A stretch of DNA of 64,000 nt from an uncultured Bacteroidales bacterium (GCA_900321605.1 ONWR01000002.1:62001-126000), one strand, 5' to 3'; shown: positions 1 to 9,890, numbered from the stretch's first letter. The notes: generated from the sequence alone by a model not told the origin. Made by a program: numbers and translations.

Positions 1-723
1 ATCACGATAGGCGCCATCGTTGGTGCGCGTCTGGGGCATTGCCTTTTCTACGAATGGCATCAGTACGGCAACCCGTGGTACTTGTTTGGCATGGAGTTTA
101 CGTACCGAAACCCCTATATCGAGCACCCCTTATGGATGCTGAAGATCTGGGAAGGCGGTTTGGCAAGTCACGGCGGAACGCTCGGTATCATCGCTGCAGC
201 TGCCTTGCTCAATAAGTATAAGTTCAGCCGCTATCCGCAGTTCGGCACTACGTGGCTGTGGATCTTAGACCGGCTCTGCGTAGGTGTTTGCGTCACGGGG
301 TTTCTGATTCGTTTAGGCAACTTATTCAACAGCGAGATCTACGGCGGGCCAACGGATCTGCCGTGGGGCTTCATCTTCGTACGAGACGGTCAGACAGTGC
401 CCTGTCATCCGACGCAGATATACGAGATGATGTACTGCTTAGCTGCGTTCTGTATCACGTGGCCGATGTACTGGAAGACCGATGCGCGTCGTCGTGAAGG
501 ACTGCTGTTAGGAGTGTTCTTCCTCATCATCTTCGGCGTGCGGTTCCTATTGGAGTTCATCAAAAACGACCAAGAGGCGTTCGAAGCCGGACATCTCTTG
601 AATATGGGTCAGCTGCTTAGCCTGCCGTTTATCGTATTGGCTATATACCTTATTATACGCGCGTATAGGAGACCGCTTAGCCCGGTAGTGGATAAACGAC
701 CGAAGAGTCTTGAGAAAAGTTGA
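1..723 (+). CDS. lgt: Prolipoprotein diacylglyceryl transferase, 5' partial
   Basis: Inner-membrane enzyme that moves diacylglycerol from phosphatidylglycerol to the lipobox cysteine of prolipoproteins, the first step of lipoprotein maturation. The reading frame is open from base 1 (GARLGHCLFYEW), so the real start lies before the window; the ATG at 82 is internal. Family marks seen: GGLASHGG, then RLGNLFNSEIYG (the Lgt R-x-G-N-x-x-N-x-E signature) and HPTQIYE, with several hydrophobic segments. The C-terminus (residues after the last membrane segment) is short and basic. fmt follows after a spacer made of 7-base repeats. Many lipoproteins in this window are its likely substrates. Confidence 0.95.
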   Translation: MTIGAIVGARLGHCLFYEWHQYGNPWYLFGMEFTYRNPYIEHPLWMLKIWEGGLASHGGTLGIIAAAALLNKYKFSRYPQFGTTWLWILDRLCVGVCVTGFLIRLGNLFNSEIYGGPTDLPWGFIFVRDGQTVPCHPTQIYEMMYCLAAFCITWPMYWKTDARRREGLLLGVFFLIIFGVRFLLEFIKNDQEAFEAGHLLNMGQLLSLPFIVLAIYLIIRAYRRPLSPVVDKRPKSLEKS

Positions 724-780
724 GGGTTGAGAGTTGAGAGTTGAGGGTAGTTAAAAGTTGAAAGTTGAAAGTTTAAGTTG
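724..780. repeat. Period-7 repeat array (GTTGAGA / GTTGAAA units)
   Basis: The whole lgt-fmt spacer consists of 7-base units: first GTTGAGA, then GTTGAAA with variants. It ends two bases before the fmt ATG, so it forms the translational leader of fmt. Confidence 0.85.
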
Positions 781-782
781 TT

Positions 783-1712
783 ATGACAAAATCTGATCTT
801 AGAATAGTATATTTAGGCACACCGGAGTTTGCGGTGGCGAGCCTGCGGACCTTAGTGGAAGGAGGCTATAACGTAGTAGCCGTGGTGACGATGCCGGACA
901 AACCGGCAGGTAGAGGTCATCAGGTGCAGTATTCGGATGTCAAGAAATACGCCTTGGAGGTAGGACTGCCGGTTCTGCAACCCGAGAAACTCAAAGACGA
1001 GGCGTTTATAGAGGAGTTGAAAAGTTATAAGGCGGATCTGCAGATCGTAGTGGCGTTCCGGATGTTGCCGGAGGTCGTTTGGACGATGCCCCGTTTAGGA
1101 ACCTTCAGTATCCACGGCTCCTTACTGCCGCAGTACCGAGGCGCAGCGCCGATTAACTGGGCAGTCATGAACGGAGACCGCGAGACCGGTCTGACCACCT
1201 TCATGCTCAAACATGAGATCGACACGGGCAACATGATCCTGCAGGAACGTATTCCTATCGGCGAAGACGAGAACGTGGGTTCGGTTCACGATAGACTGAT
1301 GGAGCTTAGCAAGGAGATGGTCACCCGCACGGTGGATCTGATTATCGATTGCGAGAACAAAGGTATCCAAGTACCCACTACCCCGCAACCGGAGGTAGCG
1401 GAGTTACGTCCTGCGCCGAAGATCTTCAAAGAAGACTGCGAGATTCATTTCGACCGGATGACGGCGGAGCAGGTACATAATTTCGTACGCGGACTCAGCC
1501 CTTACCCTGCCGCATGGACGAACCTCACCGTTCAAGGACAGTTGTTTGAGAACGTCAAGATCTATAAAGTAGAAGCCTACCCCCGCCCCCTCCCTGAAGG
1601 GAAGGGAGACATCATCGTGCCATGTAAGGAAGGCGCAGTGCGCATACTGGAACTGCAAGTACCGGGGAAAAAGAGAATGGACGCACGGTCATTCCTCAAT
1701 GGGATACATTAA
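783..1712 (+). CDS. fmt: Methionyl-tRNA formyltransferase
   Basis: Formylates the amino group of initiator Met-tRNA using 10-formyl-tetrahydrofolate; cytosolic. The 309 residues are near the usual 310-320. The N-terminal formyltransferase domain (about 1-200) carries SIHGSLLPQYRGAAPINWAV at about 109-128, holding the SLLP motif and nearby catalytic His. The C-terminal OB-like domain starts about 205 (VRGLSPYPAAWT). Residues about 266-275 (PRPLPEGKGD) are encoded by a GC-rich palindrome of the class found in several other genes here; they replace a variable loop and do not disturb the core. Start chosen at the first ATG after the repeat leader. Confidence 0.96.
   Translation: MTKSDLRIVYLGTPEFAVASLRTLVEGGYNVVAVVTMPDKPAGRGHQVQYSDVKKYALEVGLPVLQPEKLKDEAFIEELKSYKADLQIVVAFRMLPEVVWTMPRLGTFSIHGSLLPQYRGAAPINWAVMNGDRETGLTTFMLKHEIDTGNMILQERIPIGEDENVGSVHDRLMELSKEMVTRTVDLIIDCENKGIQVPTTPQPEVAELRPAPKIFKEDCEIHFDRMTAEQVHNFVRGLSPYPAAWTNLTVQGQLFENVKIYKVEAYPRPLPEGKGDIIVPCKEGAVRILELQVPGKKRMDARSFLNGIH
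1579..1608 (+). repeat. GC-rich palindromic element inside fmt (short copy)
   Basis: A CCCTCCCT...AGGGAAGGG inverted repeat read in frame as PRPLPEGKG. It is shorter than the other copies and is read in another frame, so membership of the family is likely rather than certain. Confidence 0.6.
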
Positions 1713-1747
1713 GAATTAAAAATTAAAAATTAAGAATTACGAATTAC
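1711..1747. repeat. Period-7 repeat array (ATTAAAA / AATTACG units)
   Basis: AATTAAA-type heptads run from the fmt stop codon into the 5' end of the next gene. The fmt TAA at 1710-1712 abuts the array. Confidence 0.85.
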
Positions 1748-2290
1748 ATCGCTCTCATAGAAAAGTACTACGGGGAAACACCGGAGTTGAAGCATGTTCT
1801 GTTGACACACAGCCGACAGGTGGCAGATCGTGCGCTGAAGATTGTAGATGCACATCCTCAATGGACAGAGGAAGGGTTAGTGGATCGGCAGTTTGTAGAA
1901 GAAGCGGCTATGCTGCATGATATAGGAATCATCTTCTGCAACGCGCCGAAGATTTACTGTATGGGTCCGCATAAATATATCGAGCACGGTTATTTAGGCG
2001 CGGAGTTGCTGCGTAAGGAAGGTTTTCCGAAGCATGCTTTGGTGGCAGAACGGCACACAGGTACCGGTATCACCATCGAACAGGTGGAGCGGGAAGAGTT
2101 ACCTATTCCCGAAAAGGACTACTGCCCGCAGAGTTTGGAAGAGAAGATCATCTGCTATGCCGATAAGTTCTACTCGAAAAGCCACCTCGGCGAAGAAGTG
2201 GACATCAATAAGATCAAGTACAATATCTGGAAGTACGGTCACGAAGCCTTCGTTCGCTGGAATGAGTTGGTCGCACTCTGCGGCGAGTGA
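1736..2290 (+). CDS. HD-domain protein (phosphohydrolase-like)
   Basis: Small single-domain HD protein, related to putative metal-dependent phosphohydrolases; substrate unknown. Seen: LLTHSRQVADRAL, then the metal motif MLHDIGI and a later ERHTGTG, and a C-terminal CYADKFYSK. The first possible standard start (TTG at 1787) would cut off IALIEKYYGETPE, which in relatives belongs to the first helix. The frame stays open upstream to a stop at 1724 without any ATG, GTG or TTG, so ATT at 1736 inside the heptad array (reading M-T-N-Y-I) is proposed. The U32 gene at 13729 has the same arrangement. The domain call is firm; the start is not. Confidence 0.75.
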   Translation: MTNYIALIEKYYGETPELKHVLLTHSRQVADRALKIVDAHPQWTEEGLVDRQFVEEAAMLHDIGIIFCNAPKIYCMGPHKYIEHGYLGAELLRKEGFPKHALVAERHTGTGITIEQVEREELPIPEKDYCPQSLEEKIICYADKFYSKSHLGEEVDINKIKYNIWKYGHEAFVRWNELVALCGE

Positions 2291-2332
2291 TAGACCGCTG
2301 CGCTAAAAGAGTAAAGACCGCTACGCCCCTTT
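2287..2332. repeat. GACCGCTKCGCT-type repeat between convergent genes
   Basis: Two units, GACCGCTGCGCT and GACCGCTACGCC, fill the short space between the convergent HD and DUF3078 genes. The unit recurs at 10456, 14560, 18024, 28160, 31934, 32862 and 51555. Confidence 0.7.
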
Positions 2333-2336
2333 CTCC

Positions 2337-3503
2337 TTATCGGAACTTATGTGCAAAGCCGATAGACAGCAGTTCACGGAACTGCAGTTTGGCATGTTTG
2401 TCGCCCTTCATGATGACGGATGAGTCATAACGAGGGTGTAACTGCAAACGTGCAGAGAGGAAGCGGTTGATGATAAAATCGCAGTTCACCTCTAAATCAA
2501 TCTCCACATCTTTATAATTGGTATAGGTAAAGAACCGCATTTCGAGTTCCACTTCTCGAACGGGTTTCCATGTATATTCGAGACGGACGGACGAACCGAT
2601 GTTATGTTGGGTCTGCTGTCCCTCTTTGAGACCGTAGTCTTTGACCCGCACACGGGCTGTGTCATGAATATGTACCACCTTATAGGACAGCGGTGAGACG
2701 GAGAGGGAGAGTCCTTTGACCGGTTTCCAGTCTATACCGACCGCGGCGTTGAAACGTACCGGTGAGAAAGGACCGGACTTGAGTTCATTGGAGTTAGAGC
2801 GGTACGTCGGCAGCAAACGAGTCTCCAGTTCGCCGGAGACGGAAGCAAACAGTTTCGGAATGATGCGCAGGTTCGCTTTGGTATAGACACGGAACACATC
2901 ATCGGTGGTGTTGACCTTATGAAGGCTGTCGTTCGCGATGGTCGTTCCACCTATACGCCATTCTCCTGTGTTCTCCCATGTAAACTGGTCGGAGATGTAA
3001 CTGATCTGTCCTTTCGCCGTTCCGAGTCCTGCGAAGGAAGAGGATCCGCCTTGGTACCAGTTGTTGGTGACGTAGTTCTGAGTCACCTGCAACATGATAA
3101 CCGCTTCACGCCGCCAAGGAGAATGCAGATCTCGAATAGCACGCAGGACGTCGTTTCGGTCTTCCTCCGCATCTTTGATCCACGATTTCTCGACCTCTAT
3201 ATGGGGTGTCTGCGCGATGGTCTGTAGCACCAATTGCGCGTTCAGTTCACGCAAGGAGTCTATCTCCGCCATCTCGCGTGCTATCGAATCGAGCCGCATC
3301 ACTTCCTCGACCGTCAGGGTGTCTATCGTGTCATGGGCGTGCAGCTGTTCGCTCTGCGCGGAGACCATATTCAGAAGCAGCAGGTCGATATCCGCCGTCT
3401 TGTTCTGCTCCGCCAACTTGAAAGTGTCGGGATATACTTGTTGCGCCGTCATGTTGATGGCGGCGCAACAGATCGTTACTATTGTTAAAATGGTACTACG
3501 CAC
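2337..3503 (-). CDS. DUF3078 domain outer-membrane-type protein
   Basis: 388 residues with a signal peptide (about 1-20, ending TAQQ) and a C-terminal half of alternating polar and hydrophobic beta strands rich in aromatic residues, starting near 135 (QNYVTNNWYQGG). This is the pattern of the DUF3078 family, confined to Bacteroidetes and predicted to be an outer-membrane beta barrel; its role is unknown. The N-terminal linker (25-125) is charged and helical. It lies 9 bp downstream of secA on the same strand, so it may be read from the secA promoter. It ends with KFR, a basic and not aromatic terminus, which is atypical for a BamA substrate. Confidence 0.8.
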   Translation of the reverse strand: MRSTILTIVTICCAAINMTAQQVYPDTFKLAEQNKTADIDLLLLNMVSAQSEQLHAHDTIDTLTVEEVMRLDSIAREMAEIDSLRELNAQLVLQTIAQTPHIEVEKSWIKDAEEDRNDVLRAIRDLHSPWRREAVIMLQVTQNYVTNNWYQGGSSSFAGLGTAKGQISYISDQFTWENTGEWRIGGTTIANDSLHKVNTTDDVFRVYTKANLRIIPKLFASVSGELETRLLPTYRSNSNELKSGPFSPVRFNAAVGIDWKPVKGLSLSVSPLSYKVVHIHDTARVRVKDYGLKEGQQTQHNIGSSVRLEYTWKPVREVELEMRFFTYTNYKDVEIDLEVNCDFIINRFLSARLQLHPRYDSSVIMKGDKHAKLQFRELLSIGFAHKFR

Positions 3504-3512
3504 GTTACATAG

Positions 3513-6500
3513 TTAGATGCCTGCAGCGTTCATTTTACCGTGGCATTGTTTGTATTTCTTACCACTACCACAAGGACAGGGATCGTTCGGACGAGGTTTC
3601 TTATCCACATGGATCGGCTCGGGACGTGCGTTCTCACGGGTGTCACGACCTGCAGCCGCAGCTGCTCCGGAAGCCTGTGCTGCCTGCTGAACGGCATCTT
3701 TCTGCGTGCGGTAACGGCTGTAGTCCATACGGCGTTGCTGCTGAGCCTGCTGTACATGATCCGGCTCGGTCATGTGGATCTGTCCGCGCAGGAGGATAGC
3801 GATCGCACGGCGGTTGAGATTATCCAACATCGCCTTGAAGATGTGGAACGACTCCAACTTATAGATCAACAGCGGGTCTTTCTGCTCGTACGAAGCGTTC
3901 TGAACGGACTGCTTGAGGTCGTCCAACTGACGGAGATGCTCTTTCCATTCATCATCGATGACGTAGAGCAACATACGTTTCTCGAACTCCTTCACCACCT
4001 CTTTGCAATGCGTCTCAGCCGCTAACTTGAGGTTCACAGCGATGTTATAGACACGTTTGCCATCGGTAATCGGGATAAGGATGTTCTCGTACATCTGTCC
4101 CTTGGTCTCGTTGACGTATTGGATCTGCGGGTCAGCTATCTGGGTCAGTTTGTCCATACGGCGTTTGAAGCTGTCCAGAGCCGCCTCCGCGAGTTCATTA
4201 GAGAGGGCATCGCGTTTACCGCGGCTGAAGACCTCTTCGTCGAACGGCAACTCGATCGCGAAGACCTGCATCGCATCGAACTTAAGTCCCTCGTAGTCAT
4301 TGGCAGACTTAGCGTCAGCCACGAGGTTCTCTGCGATCTCATAGATCATATTCGTGATATCCACGCCGATACGTTCTCCCATGAGGGCGTGACGACGTTT
4401 GGCGTAGATGAGGTTACGCTGCTGGTTCATGACATCATCGTATTCGATGAGTCGTTTACGGATACCGAAGTTGTTCTCCTCTACTTTCTTCTGGGCGCGT
4501 TCGATAGATGAAGAGATCATCGAGTGCTCGATCATCTCGCCTTCCTCGAAGCCCATACGGTCCATGATAGAAGCGATACGCTCGGAGCCGAACATACGCA
4601 TCAGGTCGTCCTCGAGGGAAACGTAGAAGACAGACGAACCCGGGTCACCCTGACGACCGGCACGTCCACGGAGCTGACGATCCACACGGCGGCTCTCATG
4701 ACGCTCGGTACCGATGATAGCGAGACCGCCGGCTGCTTTCACTTCGGGTGTCAGCTTGATATCGGTACCACGACCTGCCATGTTCGTAGCGATGGTCACC
4801 ACGCCTGCACGACCTGCTTCGGCAACGATCTGCGCCTCCTGCTGGTGAAGCTTGGCGTTGAGGACGTTATGTTTGATCTTACGGAGCGTCAACATACGGC
4901 TCAGCAACTCGGAGATCTCCACCGAAGTGGTACCCACGAGCACCGGACGACCTTGGTTCACCATGTTCACGATCTCTTCGATGACGGCGTTGTATTTCTC
5001 GCGTTTGGTGCGATAGATACGGTCGTTCATATCGATACGGGCGATGGGTTTATTGGTCGGGATAACCACCACATCGAGTTTGTAGATGTTCCAGAACTCG
5101 CCTGCCTCGGTCTCTGCGGTACCGGTCATACCGGCAAGCTTATGGTACATACGGAAGTAGTTCTGCAGCGTGATGGTAGCAAAGGTTTGGGTTGCACCTT
5201 CGACCTTCACGTTCTCCTTTGCTTCGACAGCCTGATGCAGACCGTCCGACCAGCGGCGACCTTCCATCACACGACCGGTCTGCTCATCCACGATCTTCAC
5301 CTCGCCGCCGTCGATGATATAATCGACATCCTTCTCGAAGAGGGTATATGCTTTGAGCAGCTGGTGAACGGTGTGTACGCGCTCGGACTTGATCGAATAG
5401 TTCGTGAGGATCTCGTCTTTCTTCTGCTGTTTCTCATCGGCTGAGAGCGCGGTCTCGTTCTCCAGCTCCGCCATCTCGGAACCCACATCCGGCAGGACAA
5501 AGAAATTCGGGTCATCGGTCGTACCGGTCAGCGCATCTATACCCTTGTCGGTCAACTCGATGGACTTGTTCTTCTCGTCGATGACGAAGAAAAGCTCGTC
5601 GGTAGCGATGTGCATGTTCTTCTCGTTCTCTTGGAGATAGAACTCCTCGGTTTTCTGCATACGCACTTTGACGCCCGGCTCAGAGAGATATTTGATGAGC
5701 GCCTTCGATTTCGGCATTCCTTTGAACGAACGGAAAAGAGCCAACTCACCTGCCTCTTTCTCTTTCTCGTCTGCGGAACCCATCTTCGCTTTCGCCTCAG
5801 CCAACAGTTTGGTGGTCAGCGTGGTCTGCTGACGAACAAGAGCGGCTACGCGGTCTTTGTATTCATCGAAGAGCTGATCCTCGCCCTTGGGCACCGGACC
5901 GCTGATGATCAACGGCGTACGGGCATCGTCAATCAAGACGGAGTCCACCTCATCGACAATCGCATAGTTGTGTCCGCGCTGCACGAGATCAAGCGGCGAA
6001 GTAGCCATGTTATCACGCAGGTAGTCAAAACCGAACTCATTGTTCGTACCGAAAGTGATGTCACAAGCGTACGCTTTGCGGCGCTCATCGGAGTTCGGAC
6101 GGTGTTTGTCGATACAATCGACCGTCAAGCCGAGGAACATATAGATCGGTCCGTTCCACTCCGAGTCACGTTTAGCAAGGTAGTCATTGACCGTCACCAC
6201 GTGAACGCCCTCATGCGTCAGCGCGTTGAGGTACACCGGAAGGGTGGCCACAAGGGTCTTACCCTCACCCGTTGCCATCTCGGCGATCTTACCCTGATGC
6301 AGAACGACACCACCGAACAGCTGTACGTCATAGTGGATCATGTCCCATTTGATTTCGTTACCACCCGCCATCCAGTGGTTCTTATATACGGCTACATCAT
6401 TCGCATCATTATGCTTGATTTCCACGAAATCAAATCTTGGGTCAGCAGCCAAGGCTCTATCCATCTCGGTCGCGGTCACCTCTACCGTCTCGCTCTCGGC

Positions 6501-6863
6501 AAAACGACGTGCGGTCGATTTGACGATCGCATATGCCTCCGGCAGAATCTCGTTCAACACTTCCTCGTATTGGTCCTTGATCTCCTTCTCGAGTTTGTCC
6601 ACCTCGTTGTAGATCTTCTCACGCTTCTCAATAGGCGTGGTCTCAATCTGAGATTTGAGGTGTACGATTTGAGCTTTCTTGTCTGCGACAGCTGCTTTGA
6701 GCTTGTCCATCAACGCCCACGAATGAGCACGCAGCTCATCGTTGGAGAGCGCATCAATCACCTCGTACTGTGCTTTGATCTGATCCACTATCGGCTGTAT
6801 GGCTTTCATATCCTTCTGCGCCTTGTTGCCGAAAAGCTTAGTAATTAATCCTAAAAAATCCAT
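3513..6863 (-). CDS. secA: Preprotein translocase ATPase SecA
   Basis: Motor ATPase of the Sec pathway, working with SecYEG at the inner membrane. The 1,116 residues match the long Bacteroidetes form rather than the ~900 of enterobacteria. Seen: Walker A MATGEGKT near 197, [14 protein letters not shown] near 302, [11 protein letters not shown] and [13 protein letters not shown] in the second motor domain, and the C-terminal zinc-binding [14 protein letters not shown] that contacts SecB or ribosomes. An insertion of about 90 residues rich in lysine and glutamate lies between about 335 and 430, as is usual in the phylum. A promoter with a 20-base spacer lies at 6929-6960. Confidence 0.98.
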   Translation of the reverse strand: MDFLGLITKLFGNKAQKDMKAIQPIVDQIKAQYEVIDALSNDELRAHSWALMDKLKAAVADKKAQIVHLKSQIETTPIEKREKIYNEVDKLEKEIKDQYEEVLNEILPEAYAIVKSTARRFAESETVEVTATEMDRALAADPRFDFVEIKHNDANDVAVYKNHWMAGGNEIKWDMIHYDVQLFGGVVLHQGKIAEMATGEGKTLVATLPVYLNALTHEGVHVVTVNDYLAKRDSEWNGPIYMFLGLTVDCIDKHRPNSDERRKAYACDITFGTNNEFGFDYLRDNMATSPLDLVQRGHNYAIVDEVDSVLIDDARTPLIISGPVPKGEDQLFDEYKDRVAALVRQQTTLTTKLLAEAKAKMGSADEKEKEAGELALFRSFKGMPKSKALIKYLSEPGVKVRMQKTEEFYLQENEKNMHIATDELFFVIDEKNKSIELTDKGIDALTGTTDDPNFFVLPDVGSEMAELENETALSADEKQQKKDEILTNYSIKSERVHTVHQLLKAYTLFEKDVDYIIDGGEVKIVDEQTGRVMEGRRWSDGLHQAVEAKENVKVEGATQTFATITLQNYFRMYHKLAGMTGTAETEAGEFWNIYKLDVVVIPTNKPIARIDMNDRIYRTKREKYNAVIEEIVNMVNQGRPVLVGTTSVEISELLSRMLTLRKIKHNVLNAKLHQQEAQIVAEAGRAGVVTIATNMAGRGTDIKLTPEVKAAGGLAIIGTERHESRRVDRQLRGRAGRQGDPGSSVFYVSLEDDLMRMFGSERIASIMDRMGFEEGEMIEHSMISSSIERAQKKVEENNFGIRKRLIEYDDVMNQQRNLIYAKRRHALMGERIGVDITNMIYEIAENLVADAKSANDYEGLKFDAMQVFAIELPFDEEVFSRGKRDALSNELAEAALDSFKRRMDKLTQIADPQIQYVNETKGQMYENILIPITDGKRVYNIAVNLKLAAETHCKEVVKEFEKRMLLYVIDDEWKEHLRQLDDLKQSVQNASYEQKDPLLIYKLESFHIFKAMLDNLNRRAIAILLRGQIHMTEPDHVQQAQQQRRMDYSRYRTQKDAVQQAAQASGAAAAAGRDTRENARPEPIHVDKKPRPNDPCPCGSGKKYKQCHGKMNAAGI

Positions 6864-6928
6864 ATTTCGTTATATTCAATTACACGTATATACACCTGTG
6901 CGTTACCCATATGCGCACAAAAATCGTG

Positions 6929-6960
6929 CAAAGGTACAACTTTTTTTGCACATATGCAAA
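6929..6960 (-). promoter_or_regulatory. Bacteroidetes-type promoter of secA
   Basis: On the minus strand: TTTG (6957-6960), a 20-base spacer, TACCTTTG (6929-6936). The -33 box sits inside TTTGCATATGTGCAA, shared with the promoters at 7380 and 49972. Confidence 0.8.
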
Positions 6961-7379
6961 TAAAAGCCACAAAATTATGAAAAATTTCTTGTACAGTTGA
7001 CAATTTGCGGTATTACCCAGAGCAGGTTGAGGTATGCTTCCGGGTTGCTTTTAGGACCGTTAATGATTAACGAATATATAACGAATCACTAAGGAATCAC
7101 TAAAGATTTAATCGCTCTGTATTATATACATAGTATATAATACTATATAGAAAGAGAAAACAGAAATGCAAAATGAGGGAAGATTCGGATGTCATCCGGA
7201 ACAATTGACGATGTAAAAAAAATGCACTGGCGATCATGGCGATAACGCCATGCAAAAAAAATTGACATGAGAAATGTGAGAAATGTGAGAATTCTTGTCC
7301 TAAAACCATGTACTAATATTAGGAAAAGTCACTATTCGCGCATAAAATTTCATTTTATTGGACAAAAAATACCCGAAAA

Positions 7380-7411
7380 TTTGCATATGTGCAATTTTTG
7401 TAGTAAATTTG
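7380..7411 (+). promoter_or_regulatory. Bacteroidetes-type promoter of the lipid kinase gene
   Basis: TTTG (7380-7383), 20-base spacer, TAAATTTG (7404-7411). The stretch 7340-7414 is nearly the same as 49932-50006 in front of the MlaE gene, sharing ATTTTATTGGAC and TTGCATATGTGCAA. Confidence 0.8.
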
Positions 7412-7464
7412 CACCCGATTTAAATTGCATGAATGTGTGCATATGTGTAGAAACAGTTAAAGAA

Positions 7465-8358
7465 ATGAAAAATATCGCTTTTATCATCAATCCTATTTCG
7501 GGGTCGAAGGAGATCCAGAAAGAGAAGAAGAAACTGCCGAAGTTGATCATGCAGACCTTGGACGACGAGCAGTGGTTACCGAACATTACGTTTACGGAGT
7601 ATGCCGGACACGGAACAGAGTTGGCGTACCAATATGCGCGTATGGGTTTTGATGCCGTGGTAGCTGTGGGCGGAGACGGAACAGTTAATGAAATAGCGCG
7701 CGGTCTGAAAGAGACGAAGACGGCGTTGGGAATTATTCCGATGGGTAGCGGTAACGGTTTTGCCCGCCACCTGAATATCCCTATGCGTCCGCAGAAAGCG
7801 ATCGAGCTGATCAACCACAGCGAGCCCATCTATGTAGATTACGGTTTGGCGAACGGCAGGATGTTCGTTTGCACGTGTGGCACGGGATTTGATGCAGTCA
7901 TAGCAGATAACTTTGCCGCAGGCAGTAAACGCGGGTTCATGAGTTATATTCAGAACACGATCAAGGAAGCCTTCACGTATCATCCTCGTACGTACCACAT
8001 CGTGGGAGACGGTCTGGACGTGACGCACAAAGCTTTCCTGATCACGTTTGCGAACGCGAACCAATGGGGTAACGATGCCAAGATAGCTCCGAAAGCCAGT
8101 ATGCAGGACGGCAAGATGGATATTATGCTGATGTCGAGTAACGCGCTTTTAGCCGGTGCGAGTCTGGCGTTGCGACTGTTTGCCGGAAGTATAGACGGTA
8201 GTCATTTCATGGACACTATCCGTGCCAAGGAAGTGACGGTAGAACGCGAAGAGATAGCTCCGTTCCACATCGACGGCGATCCTGTGGAGATGGAGAAAGA
8301 TATTCACATCAAAATGGTTCCAGACGGACTAAGAGTCCTTGTGGAGAAACGATTCTGA
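7465..8358 (+). CDS. Diacylglycerol kinase-family lipid kinase (YegS/DagK type)
   Basis: Soluble lipid kinase of the DAGK catalytic family, phosphorylating a lipid such as diacylglycerol for phospholipid recycling; the true substrate is unknown. Start chosen at ATG 7465 (MKNIAFIINPISG), since the longer frame from 7267 would begin ahead of the promoter at 7380-7411. Seen: the nucleotide-binding GGDGTVNEIARGL near 71, GSGNGFARHLNIP near 95, and DYGLANGRMFVCTCGTGFD. 297 residues, the normal length. A repeat-only spacer separates it from dut. Confidence 0.9.
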   Translation: MKNIAFIINPISGSKEIQKEKKKLPKLIMQTLDDEQWLPNITFTEYAGHGTELAYQYARMGFDAVVAVGGDGTVNEIARGLKETKTALGIIPMGSGNGFARHLNIPMRPQKAIELINHSEPIYVDYGLANGRMFVCTCGTGFDAVIADNFAAGSKRGFMSYIQNTIKEAFTYHPRTYHIVGDGLDVTHKAFLITFANANQWGNDAKIAPKASMQDGKMDIMLMSSNALLAGASLALRLFAGSIDGSHFMDTIRAKEVTVEREEIAPFHIDGDPVEMEKDIHIKMVPDGLRVLVEKRF

Positions 8359-8418
8359 TTGACGATTGGACGATTGACGAGGTACGATTGATTGACGATT
8401 GAAAATAATTGACGATTT
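8359..8418. repeat. Period-7 repeat array (CGATTGA units)
   Basis: CGATTGA heptads fill the entire spacer and run directly into the dut start codon (GACGATTT then ATG). Confidence 0.85.
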
Positions 8419-8853
8419 ATGACATTAAAAATCATTAATAAGAGTTCGAATCCGCTGCCGAAGTACGAGAGTGCGCAGGCGGCAGGAATGGATATACGGT
8501 GTAACATCAGCGAGGCGGTGACCTTGGCTCCGATGGAAAGGAAGTTGATTCCGACAGGTCTGTATATCGAGTTACCGGCAGGATACGAGGCACAGATTCG
8601 TCCGCGTAGCGGTTTGGCACTCAAACGCGGTTTGACCGTACTCAACACACCGGGTACGATCGATGCCGACTACCGAGGCGAAGTGGGAGTGATCCTTATC
8701 AACCTGAGCGGCGAGGCACAGACCATTGAACCCGGAGAGCGTATCTGCCAGATGGTGATTGCCAAACACGAGAGTCCGGAAGTGGTGGAAGTGAGTGAAC
8801 TGAGCGAGACCGAACGAGGAGAAGGAGGGTTCGGACATAGTGGAAGAAAGTAA
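8419..8853 (+). CDS. dut: dUTP diphosphatase
   Basis: Trimeric dUTPase, cleaving dUTP to dUMP and diphosphate, which keeps uracil out of DNA and feeds thymidylate synthesis. All five family motifs are visible in 144 residues: AAGMDIR (motif I), RPRSGLALK (II), [17 protein letters not shown] (III, with the catalytic Asp), GERICQMV (IV) and the C-terminal [11 protein letters not shown] (V). First gene of a block (dut, TPR, DUF4292, envC) conserved in Bacteroidales. Confidence 0.97.
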   Translation: MTLKIINKSSNPLPKYESAQAAGMDIRCNISEAVTLAPMERKLIPTGLYIELPAGYEAQIRPRSGLALKRGLTVLNTPGTIDADYRGEVGVILINLSGEAQTIEPGERICQMVIAKHESPEVVEVSELSETERGEGGFGHSGRK

Positions 8854-8854
8854 A

Positions 8855-8890
8855 AACCCCACCCTTACCCTCCCCTCAAGGGAGGGAAAT
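8855..8890 (+). repeat. GC-rich palindromic element after dut
   Basis: ACCCTCCCCTCAAGGGAGGG-type hairpin just past the dut stop and seven bases before the next start codon. Read through, it would give NPTLTLPSREGN, the same peptide it encodes inside other genes. Confidence 0.85.
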
Positions 8891-8896
8891 AAAGAG

Positions 8897-9889
8897 ATGC
8901 AAATAAAGAAAATAATTGTCATATTAGTAAGCTTTCTCACTCTCTCCCTTGAGGGGAGAGCCGGAGAGGGGTTTAGAGCCGGAGAGAGGGGCTCTTCTTT
9001 AAGTGTGGAGCAGGAGGCACAGTTTAAGTACTATTGGTACGCTGCCAAACAGGCTATTCAGGAGGAGCGCTACGCGGACGCATATGCGTTGTTGGAGTTC
9101 TGCGAGATGATCAAGCCCAATGACGGTCAGACGCTTACGTTCTTGGGTATTCTCTATAACGGCATAGGACGAAAAGAAAGCGCCAAGGACTTATTCCGCA
9201 TGGCCTTCGAAGCCGACCCGGGTGATCAATGGTACCACTACACGAACATGCTCTTGGAGCAACGGACGATGGAGGGTTTCTACGAGGCACAAGGGGTCAT
9301 GGAGAAAGCGTTGAAGGCTAATCCCAAAAACGAAGAGCTGATCGAGCAACTCGAACGGATGTACATGTCCGACGGGCAATGGAAGAAAGCGATGGAGATG
9401 CAGAACCGCTTAGACGCTATTCGTGGTTTTAACGCCTATAGCGCGATGAACAAGTACCGCATCTACTATAGTTGGAGCAAGCCCAAGAAAGCGATTGAGG
9501 TGATTGATCAGTACTTGGAGTTGGATCCGACGAATGTGGAGTTCTTAATCTTCCGCGTAGAGGTATTAGAGCAGATGAACGCCAAGCCTGCGGTGTTGTA
9601 TGCCGCTTATGAGAAAGTGCTGAGTCTATCGACTAATCCGCGTATATTGAACAACTATGCTTACCATCTCGCCACACACAAAGGCGACTTGCAGAAAGCC
9701 GAACAGATGAGCGCTATCACGATACGGGAAGAGCCGAACAATCCTGTCTTTTTAGATACATACGGATGGATTTTACATCTGAAGGGCGAGAATGAGTTGG
9801 CTCTGTTCTACTTAAACCGCGCGCTGTTACACGCCACGGACAATACGAGAAGCGAAATAGAAAAACATATTGAGTCGATAAAACGTTAA
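8897..9889 (+). CDS. Secreted tetratricopeptide-repeat protein
   Basis: 330 residues: an N-terminal hydrophobic segment (KKIIVILVSFLTLSL) and then TPR helices for most of the length, e.g. LEFCEMIKPNDGQTLTFLG and KALKANPKNEELIEQ. TPR proteins are protein-protein scaffolds; the conserved position before DUF4292 and envC points to cell-envelope assembly. ATG at 8897 chosen because a start further upstream would place a palindromic repeat before the signal peptide. A reversed copy of that repeat (8936-8987) encodes LTLSLEGRAGEG at the end of the signal peptide, so the cleavage region is repeat-derived. Whether cleavage is by signal peptidase I is unclear. Confidence 0.85.
   Translation: MQIKKIIVILVSFLTLSLEGRAGEGFRAGERGSSLSVEQEAQFKYYWYAAKQAIQEERYADAYALLEFCEMIKPNDGQTLTFLGILYNGIGRKESAKDLFRMAFEADPGDQWYHYTNMLLEQRTMEGFYEAQGVMEKALKANPKNEELIEQLERMYMSDGQWKKAMEMQNRLDAIRGFNAYSAMNKYRIYYSWSKPKKAIEVIDQYLELDPTNVEFLIFRVEVLEQMNAKPAVLYAAYEKVLSLSTNPRILNNYAYHLATHKGDLQKAEQMSAITIREEPNNPVFLDTYGWILHLKGENELALFYLNRALLHATDNTRSEIEKHIESIKR
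8936..8987 (-). repeat. GC-rich palindromic element in the TPR signal-peptide region (reverse)
   Basis: CTCTCCCTTGAGGGGAGAG with a partial second arm, the reverse orientation of the element at 8855. It is translated as LTLSLEGRAGEGFRAGERGS. Confidence 0.8.
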
Positions 9890-9890
9890 G

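Larger units (their letters stand above)
6864..7464. other. 601-bp divergent spacer between secA and the lipid kinase
   Basis: No convincing gene. Besides the two promoters listed separately it holds 11-base tandem units (ACGAATCACTA type) at about 7064-7105, a CGGATG/CATCCG hairpin near 7186-7198, a CATGGCG/CGCCATG hairpin near 7236-7253 next to an A run, and 9-base GAGAAATGT units near 7267-7290. An unannotated small RNA is possible but not shown. Confidence 0.6.

Noticed and set aside
1787..1789. TTG as the start of the HD gene
   Set aside because: It would remove about 17 family-typical residues that are in frame upstream, so ATT 1736 was preferred despite being rare.
5610..6848. Long open frame on the plus strand opposite secA (about 410 codons)
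   Set aside because: It is the exact shadow of secA, shows no recognisable motif and lacks a promoter.
7186..7260. tRNA or 6S RNA gene in the secA-kinase spacer
   Set aside because: Two small hairpins are visible, but no cloverleaf or long open-bubble hairpin could be made by eye.
7236..7260. Terminator at the CATGGCG/CGCCATG hairpin
   Set aside because: The adjoining run is A on the plus strand and lies upstream of the stem on the minus strand, so it does not fit either direction.
7100..7309. Small minus-strand frame in the secA-kinase spacer
   Set aside because: Low-complexity Phe/Leu/Tyr-rich sequence in AT-rich DNA, no promoter or homologue recognised.
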